A stretch of DNA of 64,000 nucleotides, taken from CAXBOO01 sp963977425. GTDB lineage: Bacteria > Bacteroidota > Bacteroidia > Flavobacteriales_D > Luteibaculaceae. Position numbers and translations under genes: made by a program. Below the pieces are notes generated by a model, which saw only the letters and a list, made by a program, of their open reading frames with translations, was not told the DNA's origin and ran no database searches. The stretch lies in the NCBI GenBank assembly GCA_963977425.1, contig CAXBOO010000007.1, forward strand, positions 1 to 64,000, read 5' to 3'. Below are positions 33,277-42,509 of this stretch, piece by piece (position 1 is the first letter of the stretch; each line of letters starts with the position of its first letter).

Positions 33277-34101
33277 ATGAGTTATAAAAGTTTCCCTTGT
33301 ATTACGCTTACTTCCGATTATGGTCTTAAAGACTATTATTTGGCTGCCGCCAAGGGTGCATTTATCAATCAATTTGAAAAAGATGAGTATTTTAATGTGG
33401 TTGACATTAGTCATTCCATTGAGCCATTTCACTTAGCTCAAGCAGCGTATATCATTGCTAGTGCCTTTTTAAATTTCCCTGAAGGAACAGTGCATTGCTT
33501 GGGATTGCACGTTGGCAATAAACGGCATATAGCAGCACTTTATAAAGGGCATTATTTTATTGCTGAAGACAATGGTTTGCTCAGTTTGGTATTTCAAACC
33601 AAGCCAGATGCTGTGGTGGAAATAAACCGCATAAAAACGGATAATATACTGAGCAATTTTGCTTTCAAGGAATTGTATCCTAAAGCAGCTTGTCATATGG
33701 CCAGAGGTGGCGCAATGGAATTATTAGGCACTCGTATTGATGAAGAATATGAGCAAAAAATGAGCCTAAAACCAACCGTTTCTAATGAGGGTATTTCTGG
33801 GCAGGTAATATATGTCGACCGTATAGGCAATGTTATAACCAACATTACTCGAAATCTTTTCAACGATAATTTGAAGGGAAGAAAATACCGAATAAAATAT
33901 TCTATTGAAATCAATCAAATCAATCAAATACACGACAACTACTTCAATGTACCTATAGGAGAAAAAGTAGCTCTATTTAATGATATGGGACACCTTGAAA
34001 TAGCCATTAACTTAGGCTCTAACGCTACATCTGGCGGAGCTAATCAGTTGTTTGGATTGCAAGTAGGAAGTACAATACGAGTAGAATTTTATGTTGACTA
34101 G
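33277..34101 (+). CDS. S-adenosyl-L-methionine hydrolase (adenosine-forming)
   Basis: A 274-residue member of the DUF62/SAM hydroxide adenosyltransferase family, which splits SAM with water to adenosine and methionine. ITLTSDYGLKDYYLAAAKG carries the conserved Asp. DISHSIEPFHLAQAAYII and VDRIGNVITNITRN are further family blocks. N-terminal and beta-barrel C-terminal domains are both present. The next gene overlaps it by 11 bp. Confidence 0.9.
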   Translation: MSYKSFPCITLTSDYGLKDYYLAAAKGAFINQFEKDEYFNVVDISHSIEPFHLAQAAYIIASAFLNFPEGTVHCLGLHVGNKRHIAALYKGHYFIAEDNGLLSLVFQTKPDAVVEINRIKTDNILSNFAFKELYPKAACHMARGGAMELLGTRIDEEYEQKMSLKPTVSNEGISGQVIYVDRIGNVITNITRNLFNDNLKGRKYRIKYSIEINQINQIHDNYFNVPIGEKVALFNDMGHLEIAINLGSNATSGGANQLFGLQVGSTIRVEFYVD

Positions 34102-34396
34102 AATAGTAAAACTGCGCATTGCTAAAGAAAAGGCCAATGATTTTGAAGCCATATTTCATTCAGGTAAAAAAACAATTCGCGGCTTTGAAGGTTGTGAGTA
34201 TCTAGAATTATGGAAAGAAATCAGTTCAAATGATGATGAAGTAATTTTTATGACGCACAGTAAATGGATTGACGAAAAGTTTTTGAATCTTTACCGCGCA
34301 TCAGATTTTTTCAAGGAAACTTGGTCTAAAAGCAAACTTTTATTTGCCGGAAAACCCGAAGCTTGGTCAGTAAACAGTATCGAAAAACTAGTATAA
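34091..34396 (+). CDS. Antibiotic biosynthesis monooxygenase domain protein
   Basis: A 101-residue ferredoxin-like ABM-domain protein: VKLRIAKEKANDFEAIFHSG, GCEYLELWKEISSNDDEVIFMTHSKWIDEKF. Members are cofactor-free monooxygenases or haem-degrading enzymes, but many are uncharacterised; no substrate can be inferred. Coupled by an 11-bp overlap to the SAM hydrolase gene; the gldFG fusion begins 1 bp after its stop. Confidence 0.8.
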   Translation: MLTRIVKLRIAKEKANDFEAIFHSGKKTIRGFEGCEYLELWKEISSNDDEVIFMTHSKWIDEKFLNLYRASDFFKETWSKSKLLFAGKPEAWSVNSIEKLV

Positions 34397-34397
34397 T

Positions 34398-36824
34398 ATG
34401 AGAGCCATTTTTTGGAAAGAATTCAACGCTTTTCTTAGCTCTGGACTTGGAGCCATTGTTATTTCAGCTTTCTTAATTGTAGCTTCTTTGTTCATTTGGA
34501 TATTCCCTGGTGAACTTAATATCTTAGAAAGCGGTTATGCCGATTTGGTTCCGTTCTTTACAATTGCCCCTTGGGTGTTCTTAATTCTAATTCCTGGTAT
34601 TACCATGCGTATGTTCGCAGAGGAAAAGAAACAAGGAACTTTAGAACTTTTACTTACAAAGCCTGTAAGCACTGCTCAATTGGTTTTCGCCAAGTACTTT
34701 GCAGCTGTTTGCATTGCCACAGTGGCTTTGTTACCAACACTCATCAACATTCCTCTTTTGGCTAATGTTGCTTTGCCCGAAGGCAATTTAGATTATGGTT
34801 CTATAGCTGGTTCGTATTTGGGTTTGGTGTTATTGGCCGTAGCATTTGCCGCAGTAGGATTGTTTGCTTCTACCATCAGTAAAAATCAAATTGTAGCTTT
34901 TCTAATCTCATTGGTACTTTGCTTTGTACTGTATACTGGTTTTGATGCCTTAGGATCCTTAGAACTGTTTGGTTCTCAAAGCCTTCTTGTAAAAAACCTG
35001 GGTATTTTAGAACATTACAAATCCATTCGAAGAGGTGTAATCGATACCAGAGATGTATTTTACTTTGTCATTTTGGCATTGATATTTTTAAGTGCTACCA
35101 AATTTTTTGTAGAAAACAACAATGGTGTCTCCAACAAAAAATCGAAACAAAACAAACTTGTAAATGCCTTAACTATCCTAGCTATATGTTTTGGTTTAAG
35201 CATTTTCAATACTTTATTCTTTTTAAGATTAGATCTTAGTTCCGATAAAAAATACACTCTAAAAGATGCTTCCGTTGAGATTATAGAAAATTTGGAAGAT
35301 CAGATTTTTGTTCGAGTTTATTTAGAAGGTGATTTACCAGTAGAATTTAGACGATTGCGTAATTCCACTCAAGAATTATTGGATGAACTTCGAGCCTATG
35401 GAGGCGACAATCTTCAATATGAATTTATTAATCCTAGTTCTGCTGCCAATAAAAGTGACAGAGAAACATTTTGGAGAAAACTAAACGAATCGGGCTTACA
35501 ATACAGCAATGTTACCATCCAAGGTAAAGATGGTGTACAAGAGAAAATTATTTTTCCTGGTGCTATTGTCACGTATAGAGGGAAAGAAATTCCAGTGCAG
35601 TTATTGAGACAAAGTGCAAAGAACCCTAATGCAGAAATGGTTCAAAGCTCAATCAACAATTTAGAATACAATCTTTTATCAGGTATTTCACGATTAACAT
35701 CTGAAAAGAAGCCTATAGTTACCATTATTAAAGGAAATGGCGAACTCGATCCGGTTTACACCAATGATATGTACTCTGCTTTGGCAGAAAGTTATGTAAT
35801 ACAAGAGATTGCCTTATCTGAAAACTTAAACGATTTACTATTAACCGATTTAGTGATTATACCAAGAAGTACAACAGCTTGGACAGAGAAAAACAAATAT
35901 TTACTTGATCAACATGTTATGAAAGGTGGAAAAGTTATTTTCCTCTTAGATGGTATACAAACCAATATGGATAGCTTACAAGCTTCTGGTGGCGGCCAAA
36001 GTGTTGGATTAAGTAGTGTTCACAACCTAGACGATATGTTGTTTACTTATGGTGTGCGCATCAACAAAGACCTAGTAATTAGTCAAAACTGTGGCCCTAT
36101 AGCTGTGAATACTGGTCAAACTGGCGATCAACCCAACTTACAACTCTTCCCTTGGATGTATCATCCTTTACTAACTGGTAATCAAAACCATCCAATTACA
36201 TCCAATCTAGATCCTGTTTTGGCACAATTTGCCAGTAGCTTAGATACAATTAGTTCTTCAAAAGTGAAGAAAACGATATTGTTGAAATCCAGCGCTACCA
36301 GTAGAAGTGTTCAATCTCCGGCAAGAATAAGCATCAACTCAGTTAATCTTCCACCAAATTACATTGAAGTAGGCGCACCCAAAACAATGGCTGTTTTACT
36401 TGAAGGAAAATTCAACTCATTGTATAAGAATAGATTGGGTGCACAAATAGCCGATAGTAAAGACGTAGCCTTTTTACCCGACGCATTGCGGGAAGCTAAA
36501 TTATTAGTAATTGGCGATGGTGCCTTGTTTAAAAACGAGACAGCTGCTAACAAAACAAAAACTTTCCCTTTGGGATACGATAAGTTTTTGAAACGGGGTG
36601 TTTATGGAAATCGTGATTTCTTATTAAATAGTGTAAACTATTTGCTAAACGATGAAAAATTAATTGAAATTCGATCTAGAAACTTCGACCTTCGTTTATT
36701 GAATAAAAACAAAGTTGTAAGCGATAAAAGCAGTTTACAAACCAAGGCAGTGGCAGCTCCTTTGGCTATCATTTTACTCCTAATTGCTTTGTTTGCCATC
36801 AACCGTAAAAAACGTTTTTCATAA
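34398..36824 (+). CDS. gldFG: GldF-GldG fusion (gliding/T9SS ABC transporter)
   Basis: An 808-residue single reading frame that holds two proteins usually encoded separately. Residues 1-245 are GldF, an ABC-2 permease with about six hydrophobic segments and the cytoplasmic RMFAEEKKQGTLELLLTKP. Residues about 260-808 are GldG, starting with a transmembrane helix, then LDLSSDKKYTLKDASVEI, the large periplasmic substrate-binding-like part, and a closing helix at about 782-800. With the ATPase GldA (not in the window) they form a complex needed for gliding in Flavobacterium. No frameshift or stop lies at the junction. DUF4340 and dnaN follow, as in other flavobacteria. Confidence 0.9.
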   Translation: MRAIFWKEFNAFLSSGLGAIVISAFLIVASLFIWIFPGELNILESGYADLVPFFTIAPWVFLILIPGITMRMFAEEKKQGTLELLLTKPVSTAQLVFAKYFAAVCIATVALLPTLINIPLLANVALPEGNLDYGSIAGSYLGLVLLAVAFAAVGLFASTISKNQIVAFLISLVLCFVLYTGFDALGSLELFGSQSLLVKNLGILEHYKSIRRGVIDTRDVFYFVILALIFLSATKFFVENNNGVSNKKSKQNKLVNALTILAICFGLSIFNTLFFLRLDLSSDKKYTLKDASVEIIENLEDQIFVRVYLEGDLPVEFRRLRNSTQELLDELRAYGGDNLQYEFINPSSAANKSDRETFWRKLNESGLQYSNVTIQGKDGVQEKIIFPGAIVTYRGKEIPVQLLRQSAKNPNAEMVQSSINNLEYNLLSGISRLTSEKKPIVTIIKGNGELDPVYTNDMYSALAESYVIQEIALSENLNDLLLTDLVIIPRSTTAWTEKNKYLLDQHVMKGGKVIFLLDGIQTNMDSLQASGGGQSVGLSSVHNLDDMLFTYGVRINKDLVISQNCGPIAVNTGQTGDQPNLQLFPWMYHPLLTGNQNHPITSNLDPVLAQFASSLDTISSSKVKKTILLKSSATSRSVQSPARISINSVNLPPNYIEVGAPKTMAVLLEGKFNSLYKNRLGAQIADSKDVAFLPDALREAKLLVIGDGALFKNETAANKTKTFPLGYDKFLKRGVYGNRDFLLNSVNYLLNDEKLIEIRSRNFDLRLLNKNKVVSDKSSLQTKAVAAPLAIILLLIALFAINRKKRFS

Positions 36825-36829
36825 TACTT

Positions 36830-37846
36830 ATGCCTAAAAAACTCATTTACTTATTAGCTTCACTCCTATTTTTAGCTATTGCACTCTTTTTCATTACACA
36901 GAATAGAGGCAACACTTTTCAGTCGGACTTAACTGAATTTGCAGTAAAAGACACAGCCAATATTAGTAAGATATTCATAGCCGACACTGACGGTAGAAGT
37001 GTATTAATCAAGCGCATTGGAAACGAATGGTATCTAGACGAGGAAGGAAAAACAAAGGCTAGAAAAGATGCCATTGGTTACATTTTAAAAATACTGCCTA
37101 CCCTTTCTATAAAAGCCCCTATAGCATCAAACTCAGTAGATGCCATGATCAAGCGCTTGGCTATATTTCATAAAAAGGTAGAGATTTATTTCGATGGTGA
37201 AAAAATGCCTAGTAAAACATTGTATATAGGCGATGCTTCACAAGACCATTACGGCAATTTAGCTTTGTTAGAAACCAAAAAAAATGGAAAAGGTAAAGTG
37301 CCTTACTACATACAATCTGATGGAAAAAGAGGAACAATAGGGCCAGCATTTTTTACGGCTCCGCTAGAATGGGTACATACCTCGGTTTTTGAATACACAC
37401 CTAGTGAAATAACCAGTGTATCTATAAAATACCCAAGTGCTAATGAAAGCAGCTTTGCAATAAATAAAACAGATTCTGGATTTACGGTTTCTAGCCCTAG
37501 TCAACAACCAGGAGATTCTATTGATCCATTCTTTACTGAAGTATACTTGAACAATTACGAAAAAGTTTTTTACGAAACAGAAGAATACACTTTCGGGAAA
37601 GAACAAGTTGATAGTTTATTGAAAATTGAACCTTTTGCAATCATTACGGTTGCCAGCGAAGGCAAACGTGATAGTATTCAACTTATCAGAAAAAAGGGCT
37701 TCTTACGAGCAGTTTCCTTTGATAGTGAAAACCCTGAATACGATACAGACAGATGTTATGGTATCTACGATAAGAAAATTGTATTGTGTCAATATTACAC
37801 ATTCGATAAACTAATGCTCCAGTATAAAAACTTCTTAAAACAGTAG
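36830..37846 (+). CDS. DUF4340 domain protein
   Basis: A 338-residue protein with one N-terminal transmembrane anchor (about 5-22) and a periplasmic body. ISKIFIADTDGRSVLIKRIGNEWYLDE and EWVHTSVFEYTPSEITSVSI are DUF4340-type repeats, the fold that often accompanies GldG-like ABC components. It is 5 bp after gldFG, so it is probably part of the same complex or pathway. Role unproven. Confidence 0.8.
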   Translation: MPKKLIYLLASLLFLAIALFFITQNRGNTFQSDLTEFAVKDTANISKIFIADTDGRSVLIKRIGNEWYLDEEGKTKARKDAIGYILKILPTLSIKAPIASNSVDAMIKRLAIFHKKVEIYFDGEKMPSKTLYIGDASQDHYGNLALLETKKNGKGKVPYYIQSDGKRGTIGPAFFTAPLEWVHTSVFEYTPSEITSVSIKYPSANESSFAINKTDSGFTVSSPSQQPGDSIDPFFTEVYLNNYEKVFYETEEYTFGKEQVDSLLKIEPFAIITVASEGKRDSIQLIRKKGFLRAVSFDSENPEYDTDRCYGIYDKKIVLCQYYTFDKLMLQYKNFLKQ

Positions 37847-37907
37847 ATTGTTAATAATCTCTGTAAAACGCAATTAGAAATAAAAAATCAACTTCGAGTG
37901 AACATTA

Positions 37908-37915
37908 TATATTTG
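37908..37915 (+). promoter_or_regulatory. -7 element upstream of dnaN
   Basis: TATATTTG matches TAnnTTTG, 21 bp before the dnaN ATG. No TTG lies at the ideal distance upstream, so support is partial. It would give dnaN its own promoter apart from gldFG. Confidence 0.4.
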
Positions 37916-37936
37916 CTCTAAACAGCTTGTTTCATC

Positions 37937-39055
37937 ATGAACTTTAACATATCTAGCTCAAAGCTTTTAAAACAATTGCAAATGCTTAGCGGTGTCCTAA
38001 GCAGCTCGGTTACTCTTCCTATTCTTGATAACTTCTTATTCGAGATCAGTGAAAACACCTTGAATATAACGGCTTCTGATTTAGAAACCACGATGAAAAC
38101 GAGCATAGAAGCTCAAACAGACGGTACTGGTACTGTAGCTATTCCAGCTAAATTACTTGTCGATACACTGAAAGCTTTCTCTGAACAACCGCTTACTTTT
38201 ATTGTAGGAGACGACCATAATGTGGAAATTTCTTCAGAAAACGGAAAGTTCAAATTGCATGGTTTTGACGGTAGCGAATACCCAAAAACACCTGAATTGG
38301 ATAATACTTCTACTGTTTCTATTTCTGCTGAAACTCTAGCTAGAGCAATCAACAAAACTTTGTTTGCTGCCAGTGCTGATGATTTACGCCCTACTATGAG
38401 TGGTGTATTTTTCGATTTCAAAGAAGATGGATTGACATTTGTTGCTACCGATGCTCACAAATTAGTGCGTTACCAGCGTACTGACATTGTTGCCGAAGGA
38501 CAATCGTCATTCATTACACCTAAAAAACCTCTACAGCTGCTTAAAAACATTTTAGGTTCAAGCCAAAGCGATGTGAACATAGTTTACAATGAGGTGAATG
38601 CACAATTTAGATTTGATGATGTTCAATTGGTGTCACGCCTTATTGATGGAAACTTCCCGAACTATCAAGCCATTATTCCAAAAGAAAATCCAAACAAACT
38701 GACCATCAACCGTTCAGAATTGTATAATTCTATCAAACGTGTTTCTATCTACGCAAGTAAGACTACACACCAAGTTAGATTAGATATTGCTGGTAACGAG
38801 CTTTCTGTTAGCGCTGAAGACAAAGATTCTTACAACGCTGCCAAAGAAACATTATCTTGCTCTTACGAAGGCACTGATATGTCAATAGGCTTCAACTGTC
38901 GCTTTATCATGGACTTGCTTCAAAGCATAGAATCGGATGAAGTAATCGTAGAAATGAGTGCTCCAAGCCGTGCAGGTATTTTATTCCCTGCTGAGAAATT
39001 ATTCGATGAAGAAAACATCTTAATGTTAGTAATGCCAGTAATGTTGCAAGACTAA
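37937..39055 (+). CDS. dnaN: DNA polymerase III beta subunit (sliding clamp)
   Basis: A 372-residue clamp that holds the replicase on DNA. Three repeated domains of about 120 residues each: the N-terminal LLKQLQMLSGVLSSSVTLPILDNFLFEI, the middle domain beginning SISAETLARAINKTLFAAS with DDLRPTMSGVFFDF, and the C-terminal ending MLVMPVMLQD, near the MPMR-type clamp terminus. Full-length. A terminator follows it, and no dnaA is near. Confidence 0.95.
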   Translation: MNFNISSSKLLKQLQMLSGVLSSSVTLPILDNFLFEISENTLNITASDLETTMKTSIEAQTDGTGTVAIPAKLLVDTLKAFSEQPLTFIVGDDHNVEISSENGKFKLHGFDGSEYPKTPELDNTSTVSISAETLARAINKTLFAASADDLRPTMSGVFFDFKEDGLTFVATDAHKLVRYQRTDIVAEGQSSFITPKKPLQLLKNILGSSQSDVNIVYNEVNAQFRFDDVQLVSRLIDGNFPNYQAIIPKENPNKLTINRSELYNSIKRVSIYASKTTHQVRLDIAGNELSVSAEDKDSYNAAKETLSCSYEGTDMSIGFNCRFIMDLLQSIESDEVIVEMSAPSRAGILFPAEKLFDEENILMLVMPVMLQD

Positions 39056-39076
39056 TACTTACTGAATAATCTTATT

Positions 39077-39868
39077 TTAAGAAGGCCTCGATGAATCATC
39101 GGGGTCTTTTTTTATGGTGTAATAATATGAAAACCCCTGACTTGAATTCATGTTATTTGCCTGATCACGTTGCATTTCCTCTTGTTCTTTCATCCAAGCA
39201 TCGTGCTTTTCTTTATCCCAGTAATATTTACCAAAGCGCTGTTCAGCCTTGTCTAGAAACGCTCTATTTTTTAGCGATTCGATGATCTTGTAACGTTTTA
39301 CTTTAAATCTATCTCGATAGTACCAAGCCAATACCAATCCTGCTGTAAGTCCCCAAAAATGGCCTTCGTAACTGATTTCTTGCTTCTCTGGAAAAATTCC
39401 CCAGATAAGACCTCCATACATAAAAACGACCAAAAGAGTTGTTCCCATTGTTCGCTTGCTTCGATTAAGAATGCCTGAAAGAAACAAAAATCCAAACATG
39501 GCATATACCTCACCAGATGCGCCAATATGACGAGCGTCTCTAGCTGACATCCATGTGCAGAGGCCACTAATAATGATGCCATAGAACAGTACTTGAAAAA
39601 ATACTGATCGGTAGTTCTGTAAAATATAGAAACTCAACACCCATAATGGTATGGCATTACTCCATACATGATCCCAGCTTCCGTGCGCTAATGGAGAAGT
39701 TACAATCCCCATAATGCCATCAAGGTGCCTTGGTCTAAGTCCAAGATATGAGAAAGAAATATCTTGCCATTGACCATAGCCATAAATAGCAATGGTTAAC
39801 AATGGGAAAACTGAAGCCCAAATAAGGTCTCTAATCCAAGGATTTTTTTGAACGTCAGTTTCTTTCAA
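39077..39868 (-). CDS. Rhomboid-family intramembrane serine protease
   Basis: A 263-residue protein with about six membrane helices. The catalytic Ser is in HIGASGEVYA (GxSG motif, about residue 118) and the catalytic His in EGHFWGLTAG (about 168), so the enzyme looks active. SPLAHGSWDHVWSNAIPLWV is the usual first-loop signature. The cytoplasmic C-terminal 60 residues are charged. The start is TTG. Its tail overlaps the dnaN terminator. It is last in the htpG-lemA-TPM-TPM-djlA-like-rhomboid run; the gap is 8 bp. Confidence 0.88.
   Translation of the reverse strand: MKETDVQKNPWIRDLIWASVFPLLTIAIYGYGQWQDISFSYLGLRPRHLDGIMGIVTSPLAHGSWDHVWSNAIPLWVLSFYILQNYRSVFFQVLFYGIIISGLCTWMSARDARHIGASGEVYAMFGFLFLSGILNRSKRTMGTTLLVVFMYGGLIWGIFPEKQEISYEGHFWGLTAGLVLAWYYRDRFKVKRYKIIESLKNRAFLDKAEQRFGKYYWDKEKHDAWMKEQEEMQRDQANNMNSSQGFSYYYTIKKDPDDSSRPS
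39083..39113 (+). terminator. Intrinsic terminator after dnaN, inside rhomboid coding end
   Basis: AGGCCTCGATG, loop AAT, CATCGGGGTCT: an 11-bp stem with two G-U pairs, then seven T. It is 28 bp past the dnaN stop. Its complementary strand encodes the last residues of the rhomboid protein (KKDPDDSSRPS), so one piece of DNA serves both. Confidence 0.75.
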
Positions 39869-39876
39869 AGTAATGA

Positions 39877-40698
39877 TTAAATGCCTCTAGATTTTTTGAT
39901 GGCTTCGTAAGCTTCTTGCACTTTCAAAAACTTTTCTTGCCCAGCTTTTTGGTGAGCCTCTTCTAAATGTTGCAATTTATCTGGATGGTATTTAATGGCC
40001 ATCTTTCGATAAGCTTTTTTAACTTGATCGTCTGTAGCCGATTCATCAATTTCTAATATTGTGTACGATGATTTTATAGAATATTGACTGCTTCTGTAGC
40101 TTCCTCTAGATTGTCCAGAATTGGATGAACCAGAACTAGAGTACGAACGGCCAAAGAACATGGCTTGCACCCCTAAAAATTCTCTTTCAGAAAGGCCTAA
40201 ATACCCTGCTATAGCTCGAATAACATTTAGCTCCGATTGTTCAACTTCTCCATCGGCTTTGGCAATACCAAACAGATAATGCAGTATTTGCAATCGCAAT
40301 GACGTATCCATGTATTGACGAATTTGTTCGCAAACACCTTGCACATCAATATCTTGTTTCAATACTTCTCTTAAGACTAAGAGATATTCTTTAGCATCGG
40401 TTTCTCCAAAATTTCGAATGAAAAAACTTTTTACATAATCAAGTTCTGATTTCAAAACTTTCCCATCGGCTTTCATTACAGCTGCCGATAATACTACAAA
40501 TGCTTTATTGAAATCTTCGTTGGAAGTGAAACTACCTGAACTAGAATTTGCACCACCTGTAGTGTATGTTTGCCCTGTTACAGTAGTGGCATTATCTACC
40601 AATCTGCCTAATGCATAACCAATAATTGCACCTATTGGGCCGCCTACACCCCAGCCTATTCCTCCGCCTATCCAGCGTGCCCATTTATTTTTTGCCAT
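39877..40698 (-). CDS. DjlA-like TerB/J-domain co-chaperone
   Basis: A 273-residue protein with a glycine-rich N-terminal membrane segment (KWARWIGGGIGWGVGG), a TerB-type helical domain (about 60-185, with VMKADGKVLKSEL and AKADGEVEQSEL) and a C-terminal J-domain (SYTILEIDESATDDQVKKAY, with HPD at about 246-248). This is the order found in E. coli DjlA, which recruits DnaK. Membrane-associated. It lies 9 bp after the TPM gene stop. Confidence 0.85.
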   Translation of the reverse strand: MAKNKWARWIGGGIGWGVGGPIGAIIGYALGRLVDNATTVTGQTYTTGGANSSSGSFTSNEDFNKAFVVLSAAVMKADGKVLKSELDYVKSFFIRNFGETDAKEYLLVLREVLKQDIDVQGVCEQIRQYMDTSLRLQILHYLFGIAKADGEVEQSELNVIRAIAGYLGLSEREFLGVQAMFFGRSYSSSGSSNSGQSRGSYRSSQYSIKSSYTILEIDESATDDQVKKAYRKMAIKYHPDKLQHLEEAHQKAGQEKFLKVQEAYEAIKKSRGI

Positions 40699-40707
40699 AT
40701 AATTTGT

Positions 40708-41478
40708 TTACCAAGATCCGCCAGCGCCTCCGCCTCCGAATGAACCTCCGCCAAATCCTCCAAAAGAACCTGATCCTGAGCTAAAGTTAGAAAATCCACT
40801 ACCCGAACTTCTTGAAGAAGAATTTAACAATGCCATTGCTGCCCAAAACGGTAAGTTGTTTTGTCGACCATAACGTTTTGCCTTTCTTGCATTAGAAATA
40901 AAGATGATGAAGATGATGAACAAGACGAAAAAAACACCTGCTAAATTGCCTTTGTTTTTAGATTCCATGTATTGTTTTTCGTCAATCTCACCTTTTGCGA
41001 GTTGTTTCAAAACATCAATGCCTTTTTTTAATCCTGCATAATTGTTTCCATTTTTAAACTCGGGAAGTATCTCTAAGTCTACAACCCTGTTTGCCAAAGC
41101 ATCTGGAATTGCTCCTTCTAATCCATAACCAGTAGCTATGAATATTCTACCTCGTTCAACACTGGTTTTAGGTTTTACAACTATCAAAACACCATTATCG
41201 ATTCCTTTTTTACCAATACCGTTTTTCTCGCCTAAGGCAAATGCAAATTCTTCTATGGCCATACCATACAAGTTTTCACTTATGTACAGTACTATTTCAT
41301 TGGATGTTTCTTGTTGGAAAAGCCTTAACTCTGTTTCCAAACTTTTGCGTTCGCTAGAATTTAAGAAGTTGCTTTCATCGGTAACAAAACCTGTAAGTGT
41401 TGGTAATTTGTCGGTATCGATTGCCTGAACGCTCAAGAAAGCGAAAAGAAATAATAAACTTGCTGCTAATTTTTTCAT
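40708..41478 (-). CDS. TPM-domain membrane protein (YgcG-like)
   Basis: A 256-residue exported protein. A signal peptide (about 1-19, ending VQA) is followed by a TPM domain (LTGFVTDESNFLNSSERKSLE, then KGIDNGVLIVVKPKT). One transmembrane helix is at about 177-192. The C-terminal tail is Gly/Ser-rich (GSGSFGGFGGGSFGGGG), the arrangement of the YgcG family. It overlaps the next TPM gene by 4 bp. TPM proteins have been linked to phosphatase activity and membrane protein repair in other systems; the role here is inferred. Confidence 0.85.
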   Translation of the reverse strand: MKKLAASLLFLFAFLSVQAIDTDKLPTLTGFVTDESNFLNSSERKSLETELRLFQQETSNEIVLYISENLYGMAIEEFAFALGEKNGIGKKGIDNGVLIVVKPKTSVERGRIFIATGYGLEGAIPDALANRVVDLEILPEFKNGNNYAGLKKGIDVLKQLAKGEIDEKQYMESKNKGNLAGVFFVLFIIFIIFISNARKAKRYGRQNNLPFWAAMALLNSSSRSSGSGFSNFSSGSGSFGGFGGGSFGGGGAGGSW

Positions 41479-41930
41479 TTTTTATCCTCCGGTAATCCTT
41501 CAACAATCTCATCGCTGAGTTCGTTTACATCATTTGATTGATATGGAAAAAATGCTTTTAATTTCTCTCCTGCAGCTTCAATTCCAGTAGAAATACCCAT
41601 TGCAATATCACCCGTTTTTAAGTAGGTTAATGTTTGTGTTTTAACCGTTTCCCAAAAGTCTTTAGGAACTTTAGAATTGATGCCTGCATCGCCTAAAATA
41701 GCAAACTGTCTATCTTTTGTTGAGAGATAAAACAACACGCCATTTCTCAACTCGGTTTTATGCATTTCCAAACGAGCAAAAACAAAAGAGGCTCTATCTA
41801 GAACCTCTCCTTTGCATTTGTCTTCAATAAAAAATCTGATTTCGCCAGATGTATTGTTTTCGGCCATTTTTATAGCGCGTTCAATCCTGGTTTTATCATC
41901 AGATGATAATGTATTGTTAGCCATACTCAT
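41475..41930 (-). CDS. Second TPM-domain protein, no signal peptide
   Basis: A 151-residue TPM-domain protein: IERAIKMAENNTSGEIRFFIED, RNGVLFYLSTKDRQFAILGDAGI, and a C-terminal acidic tail. It has no signal or membrane segment, so it is a cytoplasmic partner of the exported TPM protein downstream. It overlaps its neighbours by 1 bp (lemA) and 4 bp, indicating coupled translation of lemA-TPM-TPM, a widely conserved set. Confidence 0.82.
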   Translation of the reverse strand: MSMANNTLSSDDKTRIERAIKMAENNTSGEIRFFIEDKCKGEVLDRASFVFARLEMHKTELRNGVLFYLSTKDRQFAILGDAGINSKVPKDFWETVKTQTLTYLKTGDIAMGISTGIEAAGEKLKAFFPYQSNDVNELSDEIVEGLPEDKK

Positions 41931-42508
41931 TAAAACTGTACGCTTGGAGCGTTTTCACTTCCTTCAGCTGATTCGAAATACGCTTTCTTTTCGAAATCGA
42001 ACCATCCAGCCATGATATTTCTCGGGAATTTTCTGATGTTGGCATTGAAAGTTTTTACAGCTTCGTTGTAATTTTTTCTCGCCACAGAAATTCTGTTCTC
42101 TGTACCTTCTAGTTGAGCTTGTAAATCCAAAAAGCCTTGATTTGCTTTAAATTCAGGGTAACGCTCTACACTAACCAATAAACGAGATAATGCACCGCTT
42201 ACTTGTTTTTGAGCAGCTTCGAATTTCGCTAAGTTTTCTGGTGTAAGATCTTTTGCTTCGAAAGTAACAGAAGTCGCTTTTGATCGTGCTTCAATTACTC
42301 CTGTAAGCGTTTCTTTTTCAAATTCAGCATACCCCTTAACCGTACTCACCAAATTGGGAATAAGATCTGATCGACGTTGGTACTGAGTTTCAACATCAGC
42401 CCATTTCAAAGAGATATTTTCTTCCTCTTCGACCATGCTATTGTAACCGCAGCTACTTAAAAAAGTTGCAACGAATGCAAACGCAAATATTTGTTTTAGT
42501 ATTCTCAT
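41930..42508 (-). CDS. lemA: LemA family protein
   Basis: A 192-residue LemA protein with an N-terminal signal or anchor (FAFAFVATFLSSCGYNS; the Cys could be lipid-modified) and the coiled-coil core: EEENISLKWADVETQYQRRSDLIPNLVSTVKGYA, then YNEAVKTFNANIRKFPRNI. Function in the family is unknown; it typically accompanies TPM genes. It starts 1 bp after htpG ends. Confidence 0.88.
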   Translation of the reverse strand: MRILKQIFAFAFVATFLSSCGYNSMVEEEENISLKWADVETQYQRRSDLIPNLVSTVKGYAEFEKETLTGVIEARSKATSVTFEAKDLTPENLAKFEAAQKQVSGALSRLLVSVERYPEFKANQGFLDLQAQLEGTENRISVARKNYNEAVKTFNANIRKFPRNIMAGWFDFEKKAYFESAEGSENAPSVQF

Positions 42509-42509
42509 T

